From Rickettsiales bacterium (GTDB taxonomy: Bacteria; Pseudomonadota; Alphaproteobacteria; Rickettsiales; JABIRX01), in assembly GCA_016780625.1 (NCBI GenBank), contig JADHLN010000008.1, forward strand, positions 1 through 32,372: DNA of 32,372 nt. Reading direction: 5' to 3'. A model generated the notes under the pieces. The model did not search any database and had not been told where the DNA came from. It saw only the letters and a list, made by a program, of their open reading frames with translations. Positions within the stretch are counted from its first letter, which is position 1. Every line of letters starts with the position of its first letter. The translations under genes were made by a program, and so were the position numbers. This document shows, one piece after another, positions 25,934 through 32,372 of this stretch.

Positions 25934-27700
25934 ATGACCAATATATCTAAATTCCTAAATTATCTTGACCAAGCAAAATTTGATGCATTTATCATAAATT
26001 CAAGCAATGAATATCTTGATGAATTTACAGCTGAGCATCTTAATCGCTTAAAATGGCTTACTAATTTTTCGGGCTCAAATGGCATAGCAATAATATCTAA
26101 AACTCAAAAGATATTTTTTACAGATGGTAGATATTTAACCCAAGCAAAAAAAGAATTAGATCCAGAATTTACTATTTATGATCTTGCAACAATATCCCTT
26201 AAAAAATGGATCGCCAAACATTTACCTAATGACAGTAAATTAGGCTATGATTCACGCTGTTTTACAGCTTTGCAAATTAGAGAAATCAAAAAATTTATTA
26301 AAAATTTTGGCATAAAATTATATCGAGTAAATGAAAATCCTATTGATTTATTATGGGAACGCAAATTTCCAATTAATAAAAATGCAGAAATAATCAACAG
26401 AGAATATACTGGCTTGATAGTAAAAGATAAGATTAAATCTATAGATTTTTTTAATGATATGACTGGTAAACAAGCATATCTTACTTGTGATTCAGCTTCA
26501 ATATGCTGGCTATTAAATTTAAGAGGTTACGACAATAAATACACCCCTCTGCTACATTCATATCTTTTATTTAACAAAAGAAAAAGTTTTTTATTTACCA
26601 ATAAAAGCTTAATTAATGATGAAGTCAAAAAACATTTAGATGAAAATAAAATAGAAATTCTAGCACTAGAAAAAATTAACCAATTTTCTAATATTTGCAC
26701 AAAAAATAAAATCAAATTAGTTAATCTCGATCAAAATTACATTTCATATTATTTCTTTAGCGAATTAAAAAATAATAAAATAGAAATAAATAACATCATA
26801 GACCCAGTTATAAATGCTAAATCAATAAAAAATAAAACTGAAATAGAAAATTTAAAATCAACTCATATTTTAGATGGTCTTGCCGTCACCAAATTTTTAG
26901 CTTGGTTTGATGATATTATTAATAATAATGAGATTTCAAACCATAATGAGTTAACCATAAAAAATAAATTATTTGAATATCGCAAAAAACATAATGAGTT
27001 TTTATTTGATAGCTTTGAAACAATTTCTGCATATTCAGAAAATGGAGCAATAATTCATTATTGCCCCAATGAAGTAAGCAATAAAATCATAGCTAATGAT
27101 TCCTTATTATTACTAGATTCTGGAGGTCAATATAAATCAGCTACAACGGATGTAACCAGAACTATAGCAACTGGTGATTATAGCAAAGATCATATACATA
27201 ATTACACTTTAGTATTAAAAGGACATATTGCTCTAGCCACTGCAATATTTCCCAAAAATACATCGGGTCATCAATTAGATTGTTTAGCAAGGCAATTTTT
27301 ATGGAAAGAACAAAAAGATTTTAATCATGGCACAGGTCATGGAGTAGGAAATTTCTTAAATGTTCATGAAGGACCTCACTCTATAAGCAAAGCAAATAAC
27401 AATACAGCTTTAAAACCAGGTATGTTAGTAACCAATGAACCTGGTTATTACGTAGAAAATAATTATGGCATAAGAATTGAAAATATTATGCTCGTAACAG
27501 AAGAATCAGAAAATTTCTTAAAATTTGAAACTGTAACTCTTGCACCATTAGAAGAAAAATTAATTGATTTTTCACTATTAGACCAAAATGAAAAAAATTG
27601 GCTAAAAAATTACCATAATAAGATTTACACATTAATGGAAAATCATTTATCAGAATCTGAAAAATTATGGCTTGAGAAGAAAAGAAAAATTTATAATTAA
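25934..27700 (+). CDS. pepP: Xaa-Pro aminopeptidase (M24B, three-domain aminopeptidase P)
   Basis: 588 residues: two creatinase-like N-terminal domains (about 1-300), the pita-bread catalytic domain, and the C-terminal extension found in the long aminopeptidase P group. Metal ligands can be placed: Asp of LLLDSGGQY, Asp of TTDVTRT, His of HGTGHGVG, Glu of TNEPGYY and Glu of GIRIENIM. It removes an N-terminal residue ahead of proline, usually in the cytoplasm; I see no signal peptide. It starts 2 bases after ilvD ends. The symbol pepP is for the activity; the long form differs from E. coli PepP. Confidence 0.93.
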   Translation: MTNISKFLNYLDQAKFDAFIINSSNEYLDEFTAEHLNRLKWLTNFSGSNGIAIISKTQKIFFTDGRYLTQAKKELDPEFTIYDLATISLKKWIAKHLPNDSKLGYDSRCFTALQIREIKKFIKNFGIKLYRVNENPIDLLWERKFPINKNAEIINREYTGLIVKDKIKSIDFFNDMTGKQAYLTCDSASICWLLNLRGYDNKYTPLLHSYLLFNKRKSFLFTNKSLINDEVKKHLDENKIEILALEKINQFSNICTKNKIKLVNLDQNYISYYFFSELKNNKIEINNIIDPVINAKSIKNKTEIENLKSTHILDGLAVTKFLAWFDDIINNNEISNHNELTIKNKLFEYRKKHNEFLFDSFETISAYSENGAIIHYCPNEVSNKIIANDSLLLLDSGGQYKSATTDVTRTIATGDYSKDHIHNYTLVLKGHIALATAIFPKNTSGHQLDCLARQFLWKEQKDFNHGTGHGVGNFLNVHEGPHSISKANNNTALKPGMLVTNEPGYYVENNYGIRIENIMLVTEESENFLKFETVTLAPLEEKLIDFSLLDQNEKNWLKNYHNKIYTLMENHLSESEKLWLEKKRKIYN

Positions 27701-27717
27701 AAACATATAAAATAAAA

Positions 27718-28701
27718 ATGAATCTAAAATCTATATTTCTTTTTTTTATAATTATAAGTTTTTTAAATAATTGTAGTCCTAACTTTACTGATGAAAAAAG
27801 GAATTTTTATTCCTACAAACAAAAACTTTATCTAAAAGCATTAAAGAAAGATTATCCTACAGAGGTAATTGAAAAATCATTTAATATAGTAAAATATTCC
27901 AAAAAACATGTCAAAAAAGATAGAAAGCAATTCTCTAAAAAATCTAGCTTTAATCAATATTACAACTTACACATAAACCAACATAAAATTAACAAAGGCA
28001 AAAAAAAGCTTAAAAAATACCATAGCTTATTAACAGACATAGAAAAAAAATATCAAATACCCGCTCAATATATAGTTGCCCTATGGGGAATAGAATCAGA
28101 TTTTGGTAATATGATGGGTAATAATTATATGGTAAATTCTCTTGCAAATCTTGCATATGAAGGAAGAAGAAGAGAATTTTTTGAAAGCGAGTTTTTTGCA
28201 AGCCTAGAAATAATTAACAAAAATAACTTCCAACCAAAAAAACTAAAAAGCTCATGGGCAGGAGCAGTTGGTCAATGTCAATTTATGCCATCTACATATC
28301 TAAATTATGCAGTAGATTATAATAATAATGGAAAAACTGATATTTGGCATGATAAAGCAGATATATTTGCATCAACTGCAAATTACTTATCTAAAATTAA
28401 CTTTAATAATAAACTACCATTTGGATATGAAATAAAGTCTAATAATGAATTAATATCCTATGCTAAAAAAAATAAAAACAAAAAAATCCCTTTAGAGAAA
28501 CTTATCAAAAAATTCAAAATAGAAAAAATAAATAATAGCAATTTTTCTGAATATGAATTAAAAGAAAAAATAGAGATTCTTTCATATGATGGCAGAATTT
28601 TTGTTAATTTTCAAAATTTCGATGTAATAAAACAATGGAACAATTCCAATTATTTTGCTCTAACAGTTGGGCTTTTTGCAGATGCAATAAAACAAAACTA
28701 A
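27718..28701 (+). CDS. MltB-family lytic murein transglycosylase
   Basis: A 327-residue SLT_2 family protein. The N-terminus is a signal sequence ending SFLNNC; C19 suggests a lipoprotein, but the -1 residue is Asn, so the lipobox is poor. The catalytic glutamate is in ALWGIESDFG, and AVGQCQFMPSTY plus DYNNNGKTDIWH are family marks. It cleaves murein glycan strands to 1,6-anhydro-MurNAc ends. It lies in the acnA-bioD run, 17 bases after pepP, and its end overlaps the ORF of another septal/murein protein, RlpA. The pairing of MltB-type enzyme and RlpA is common in proteobacteria. Confidence 0.92.
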   Translation: MNLKSIFLFFIIISFLNNCSPNFTDEKRNFYSYKQKLYLKALKKDYPTEVIEKSFNIVKYSKKHVKKDRKQFSKKSSFNQYYNLHINQHKINKGKKKLKKYHSLLTDIEKKYQIPAQYIVALWGIESDFGNMMGNNYMVNSLANLAYEGRRREFFESEFFASLEIINKNNFQPKKLKSSWAGAVGQCQFMPSTYLNYAVDYNNNGKTDIWHDKADIFASTANYLSKINFNNKLPFGYEIKSNNELISYAKKNKNKKIPLEKLIKKFKIEKINNSNFSEYELKEKIEILSYDGRIFVNFQNFDVIKQWNNSNYFALTVGLFADAIKQN

Positions 28702-29384
28702 TAGTAATTTTATTTAGCTTTTATACTCTACCAGCATTTGCTTCATATAAAGGTCATTTTAAAATTGGCAATCCATATCAAATTGAAGATAAATGGTATT
28801 ATCCAAAAGTTGATTTAAACTATAATGAAATCGGCATAGCCTCTTGGTATGGACCAAAATTTCATCGCAAAAAAACTGCCAATGGTGAGATTTTTAAAAA
28901 ACATCATTTAACCGCAGCTCACCCTACACTTCCAATACCATCAATAGTAGAAGTTAAAAACCTTGAAAATGGCAAAACAATCAAAGTTAGAGTAAATGAT
29001 CGTGGTCCTTTTAAAAAAAATAGAATTATAGATATGTCAGAATTTGCAGCAAAAAAATTAGGCTTTGAAAATCAAGGAACTGCAAAAGTGAACGTTATAT
29101 TTCTTACAAAAGACACCATAAAGCTTCATAAAAAATTATTTGGTAAAAATATGTTAGCCAAATATATAACTAATGATGTTATTGAAAAGGATCTTAACAA
29201 TCAAACTATAGCAAATGAAAATATTAACAATAACTCTCAAAATAATATTATATCAGCAGAAGAAGAATCGAAAAACATTAAAATTGAAAACCCTATATTA
29301 ATAGAAGATCAAATTAATAATGATAATATAGAAATATTAAATAATGATTCTGAAATAGAAATTCATAATCAATATGACTTTTAA
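28635..29384 (+). CDS. rlpA: RlpA-like septal ring lytic transglycosylase
   Basis: The double-psi beta-barrel RlpA domain is clear: GIASWYGPKFHRKKTANGE, then AAHPTLPIP with the candidate catalytic His and VNDRGPF with the Asp. RlpA cuts or binds glycans stripped of stem peptides at the division site. The only ATG in frame before the hydrophobic signal region is at 28635, giving a 67-base overlap with mltB and an odd 21-residue n-region with three Cys (FCSNSWAFCRC). An ATA at 28701 sharing a base with the mltB stop is an alternative but non-standard start. Likely cleavage is AFA|SYK, so it is not a classic lipoprotein. No SPOR domain follows; the last ~75 residues are Asn/Glu/Ile-rich and look disordered. 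Confidence 0.88.
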   Translation: MEQFQLFCSNSWAFCRCNKTKLIVILFSFYTLPAFASYKGHFKIGNPYQIEDKWYYPKVDLNYNEIGIASWYGPKFHRKKTANGEIFKKHHLTAAHPTLPIPSIVEVKNLENGKTIKVRVNDRGPFKKNRIIDMSEFAAKKLGFENQGTAKVNVIFLTKDTIKLHKKLFGKNMLAKYITNDVIEKDLNNQTIANENINNNSQNNIISAEEESKNIKIENPILIEDQINNDNIEILNNDSEIEIHNQYDF

Positions 29385-29390
29385 CATTTT

Positions 29391-30011
29391 ATGCAAAAAT
29401 ATTTCATTACAGCAACTGACACTGACATTGGCAAAACCTATTATATTTGTAGCTTAATTAAAAAAATATTGAAAAACAAAAAAACAGTTAAGGCAATCAA
29501 ACCAATTATTAGCGGATTGGATTTTAATAATCTCGCTGAATCAGATTCAGGAAAAATACTTAATGCTTTGCAAAAAGAAATTAGTGAAAAGAATATTCTA
29601 AATATATCTCCTTATTATTACCAAACTGCAACTTCTCCAGATAGCGCAGCTTTTTTAGAAAAAAAACAAGAAATTAACTATAATAAGCTATTAAAATTTT
29701 GTAATGATTTTTTAAATAATAACTCACATGATTTTGCCCTAATTGAAGGTGTTGGTGGCTTAATGGTTCCTATAAATTCAAAAAAATTAATTATTAATTT
29801 AATAAAAGACTTAAATATCGAGGTTATCCTAGTTACCAGAAATTATTTAGGCACAAGAAATCATAGCTTAAGTGCAATTGAGATTTTAAAAACAAAAAAA
29901 GTTAAAATCAAAGAAGTTATTCTAAATAATTTTGGAGATAAACAAGAAGATAAAGATCTAATTATAAAATCATTAAAACAATTTACCGACTTAAATATAA
30001 CTTCTATTTAA
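29391..30011 (+). CDS. bioD: ATP-dependent dethiobiotin synthetase
   Basis: A 206-residue P-loop protein of BioD size. The modified Walker A is TATDTDIGKT, followed by KPIISG (substrate contacts), EGVGGLMVP (the conserved carboxylate-binding stretch) and the nucleotide-base region near VTRNYLGTRNHS. It closes the ureido ring of dethiobiotin from DAPA, CO2 and ATP, the next to last step of biotin synthesis. It starts 6 bases after rlpA, ends the rightward run and faces asd with only 2 bases between stops. No other bio gene is here. Confidence 0.94.
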   Translation: MQKYFITATDTDIGKTYYICSLIKKILKNKKTVKAIKPIISGLDFNNLAESDSGKILNALQKEISEKNILNISPYYYQTATSPDSAAFLEKKQEINYNKLLKFCNDFLNNNSHDFALIEGVGGLMVPINSKKLIINLIKDLNIEVILVTRNYLGTRNHSLSAIEILKTKKVKIKEVILNNFGDKQEDKDLIIKSLKQFTDLNITSI

Positions 30012-30013
30012 AA

Positions 30014-31015
30014 CTAAGCTATTAACTTCTCTGCTATTTGAATAGCATTTAAAGCTGCACCCTTCATTAAATTATCAGCAACACACCAAAAGGAAATTCC
30101 GTTCTTAACTGAAGGATCAATCCTTAATCTAGAAATAAATACCGCATCTTCTTTTACAGACTCAATGGGAGTAACATAACCACCATCTTCTCTTTTATCC
30201 GCAAGAATAACCCCTTCCGCATTATCTAATATTTTTCTTATTTTTACTTCAGTTATATCATTTTCAAATTCCACCGAAATTGACTCAGAATGACCAGTAA
30301 AAACAGGACATCTAACACATGTTGCTAAAACATTAATGTTAGGATCTATGATTTTCTTTGTTTCATGCATCATTTTCCACTCCTCTTTAGTAAACCCATC
30401 ATCCATAAAAATATCAATATGGGGTATAAGATTAAAGGCAATCTGCTTAGTAAATTTCTTATTGGCTTTTCTCTGTCCCATAAAAATAGCTTTTGACTGA
30501 TCATATAATTCATCCATCGCTTCCTTACCAGCACCAGAAACAGCTTGATAAGTACTTACAACTATTCTTTTAATTTTAAATGCATTATGTAATGGTTTTA
30601 AAGGAACTACCATTTGAATGGTTGAACAATTAGGATTAGCAATTATACCTTTATGTTTATTTATTTCCTCTGGATTTACCTCAGGAACAATTAACGGCAC
30701 CTCAGGATCCATTCTAAATTCAGAGCTATTATCAATAACTACACAGCCTGCCTTAGCAGCTATTGGAGCATATTCTCTAGAAATTTTTGAACCTGGTGAA
30801 AATAACCCTATCTCCGCTTTAGAAAAATCAAACTCACTTATAGCTTCTACTTTTATTCTTTTTGAGCCAAAGGATATTTCCTTACCTTTAGATCTTTCTG
30901 AAGCTAAAGCATATATATTACCTACAGGAAATTCTCTTTCATCAAGTAATCTTAATATTTCTCTACCAACATTACCAGTTGCTCCAGCAACACAAATATT
31001 ATATAATTTAGTCAT
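30014..31015 (-). CDS. asd: Aspartate-semialdehyde dehydrogenase
   Basis: 333 residues, the Gram-negative/alphaproteobacterial ASADH size. NADP-binding GATGNVGREI is at residues 11-20, catalytic C130 is in ANPNCSTIQM, then QAVSGAGKEAM and the active-site VRCPVFTGHSES stretch. It reduces aspartyl phosphate to the semialdehyde, feeding lysine/diaminopimelate (needed for murein), threonine and methionine. It begins 2 bases after eno stops, so the two are probably one transcript. It ends with TAG. Confidence 0.97.
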   Translation of the reverse strand: MTKLYNICVAGATGNVGREILRLLDEREFPVGNIYALASERSKGKEISFGSKRIKVEAISEFDFSKAEIGLFSPGSKISREYAPIAAKAGCVVIDNSSEFRMDPEVPLIVPEVNPEEINKHKGIIANPNCSTIQMVVPLKPLHNAFKIKRIVVSTYQAVSGAGKEAMDELYDQSKAIFMGQRKANKKFTKQIAFNLIPHIDIFMDDGFTKEEWKMMHETKKIIDPNINVLATCVRCPVFTGHSESISVEFENDITEVKIRKILDNAEGVILADKREDGGYVTPIESVKEDAVFISRLRIDPSVKNGISFWCVADNLMKGAALNAIQIAEKLIA

Positions 31016-31017
31016 TT

Positions 31018-32286
31018 TTAATTAGAAATTTTTAAATATTTTGCTCTATCATCTAACTCCTCTTCAATTCTTATTAACTCATTATATTTAGCAGTTCTAT
31101 CAGTTCTGGACATCGAACCTGTTTTTATTTGCCCAGCATTAGAAGCAACAGCAATATGAGAAATAATTGTATCTTCAGTTTCACCAGAACGATGCGATAA
31201 AATAGCTCTATAATTATTCTCATGAGCTATTCTAATTGCTTCCATAGTTTCAGTAACGGTTCCAATCTGATTAACTTTTATTAAAATTGCATTGGCCATT
31301 TTATTGGCAATTCCATGTTTTAAAATTTCTGGATTTGTAACAAATAAATCATCCCCTACCAACTGTACCTTATCTCCTAATCTTGATGTAATTTTTTTCC
31401 ATCCTTCGTGATCATCTTCTGCAAGAGGATCCTCAATAGAAAATATAGGGAATTCATTAACTAAATTTTCGTAATAATCTATCAGCTCATCATCACTTAA
31501 AATTTTTCCTTCACCAGATAAATTATATTTTCCATTTTCATAAAACTCTGAAGATGCAGCATCCAACGCTAACAAAATATCCTCTCCAGCTTTATATCCT
31601 GAAAATTCAATAGCTTTAACTATATAATTTAAAGCTTCATTTGCAGAAGAAAGATTAGGCGCAAAACCTCCTTCATCTCCAACAGCTGTACTATAACCAT
31701 CTTTACTAAGTAATTTCTTTAAATTATGAAAAATTTCTGCACCAATTCTAATAGCATCCTTAATATTTTTTGCTGAAATTGGCATAATCATAAATTCTTG
31801 AATATCTATTGGATTATCAGCATGAGCACCTCCATTTATGATATTCATCATTGGCACAGGCATTTTATAGCCTTTACCTAAAGATAAATAATCAGATAAA
31901 ATCATATCCTTAGATGCAGCACATGCTTTTGCATAAGCAAGAGAAACACCCAATATAGCATTAGCACCCATTTTTGCTTTATTTTTAGTGCCATCTAATT
32001 TAATTAATTTTTCATCTAACTCAGTTTGCAAGAAAGCAGAAAAACCTATTATTTCCTTTGCTATATCATTATTTACATTTCTAACAGCAGTCAAAACTCC
32101 TTTACCAAGAAATCTCTTTGCATCACCATCGCGTAATTCAACTGCCTCTAATTTACCAGTTGATGCTCCACTTGGAACCGCCGCCCTTCCAAAAGAACCA
32201 TCAGATAACTTAATATCGACCTCAATAGTTGGGTTACCTCTTGAATCAATAATTTCTCTTGCTTTTACTGCACTAATTTCGACCAT
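31018..32286 (-). CDS. eno: Enolase
   Basis: 422 residues, the normal bacterial enolase size (about 425-430). It converts 2-phosphoglycerate to phosphoenolpyruvate. Family marks are [14 protein letters not shown] at the start, VPSGASTG, the catalytic [10 protein letters not shown] (acid/base Glu), metal site [10 protein letters not shown] and [20 protein letters not shown] with the catalytic Lys, and [10 protein letters not shown]. The chosen ATG at 32286 has a strong Shine-Dalgarno AAAAGGAGT (minus strand of 32291-32299) 4 bases upstream. It is followed by asd. Confidence 0.98.
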   Translation of the reverse strand: MVEISAVKAREIIDSRGNPTIEVDIKLSDGSFGRAAVPSGASTGKLEAVELRDGDAKRFLGKGVLTAVRNVNNDIAKEIIGFSAFLQTELDEKLIKLDGTKNKAKMGANAILGVSLAYAKACAASKDMILSDYLSLGKGYKMPVPMMNIINGGAHADNPIDIQEFMIMPISAKNIKDAIRIGAEIFHNLKKLLSKDGYSTAVGDEGGFAPNLSSANEALNYIVKAIEFSGYKAGEDILLALDAASSEFYENGKYNLSGEGKILSDDELIDYYENLVNEFPIFSIEDPLAEDDHEGWKKITSRLGDKVQLVGDDLFVTNPEILKHGIANKMANAILIKVNQIGTVTETMEAIRIAHENNYRAILSHRSGETEDTIISHIAVASNAGQIKTGSMSRTDRTAKYNELIRIEEELDDRAKYLKISN

Positions 32287-32317
32287 AATTACTCCTTTTA
32301 AAGATAAAAAAATTCAT

Positions 32318-32341
32318 AGAAATTATTAACAAATAATTTCT
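32318..32341 (-). terminator. Hairpin with T run upstream of eno
   Basis: AGAAATTATT, loop, AATAATTTCT form a perfect 10-bp AT stem. On the minus strand it is followed, after five bases, by seven T. It may end the transcript of a gene beyond the window or act as an attenuator in the eno leader; the strong eno ribosome binding site follows it. Confidence 0.5.
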
Positions 32342-32372
32342 AATTAAGCAAAATTTATTATGATTTTTTTAT

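Noticed and set aside
30618-31025. Plus-strand frames opposite asd and eno
   Set aside because: Shadows of well-conserved enzymes on the minus strand; no family likeness or ribosome binding site.

Overview
The window is strongly AT-rich and gene-dense. It has very short gaps, several gene overlaps and no rRNA, tRNA, CRISPR array, transposase or integrase that I can recognise. Gene content points to an alphaproteobacterium with a streamlined or host-associated genome: recA, a divergent acnA / ccmA-ccmB block, infA-maf, LepA, a bactofilin paired with an M23 peptidase, and ComM. I cannot place it in an order from sequence alone. It keeps biosynthetic genes (thiC, ilvD, bioD, asd, guaB) that many strict intracellular reducers have lost. 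All 24 coding genes stop with TAA (19) or TAG (5), never TGA.

Layout. At 1-2314 (+) lie the 3' two thirds of recA, a strong hairpin, and comM. At 2361-9189 (-) is a run transcribed leftwards: 3'-5' exonuclease, infA, maf, lepA, guaB, then an M23 endopeptidase overlapping a bactofilin gene. At 9224-12981 (+) a periplasmic M48-TPR protease overlaps by one base an RND/MMPL-type exporter. At 12894-18122 is an array of two gene cassettes, described below. At 18323-21487 (-) are ccmA, ccmB (haem ABC exporter) and thiC. At 21581-30011 (+) is a tight six-gene run: acnA, ilvD, pepP, a MltB-type lytic transglycosylase, rlpA and bioD. At 30014-32286 (-) are eno and asd, followed on the right by the eno leader.

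The most unusual part is 12894-18122. Two large secreted proteins (775 and 730 aa) share an architecture I do not recognise as a named family: signal peptide, divergent ectodomain with an HExxHxxFGxRH zinc-protease-like motif, Pro/Thr-rich spacer, one membrane helix, basic stop-transfer, a low-complexity or short tail, and the identical C-terminal peptide PAPAGLGFFNA. Each gene lies between direct copies of the last ~90-105 bp of the upstream MMPL exporter gene. The first copy is the real gene end; the second and third are non-coding fragments. A longer 278-bp repeat (4 mismatches) covers the end of each protease gene, its 3' flank and the next exporter fragment. Promoters, ribosome binding sites and ectodomains have diverged, while the 3' ends are nearly identical. 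This suggests a homology-driven cassette array that can gain, lose or swap surface/periplasmic protease genes at the end of an exporter gene.

Elsewhere the genes are housekeeping: recombination and DNA uptake (RecA, ComM, exonuclease), translation (LepA, IF-1), envelope remodelling (M23-bactofilin, MltB, RlpA, M48), haem export for cytochrome c maturation, TCA cycle/glycolysis (aconitase, enolase), and cofactor or amino-acid synthesis (ThiC, BioD, IlvD, Asd, GuaB).
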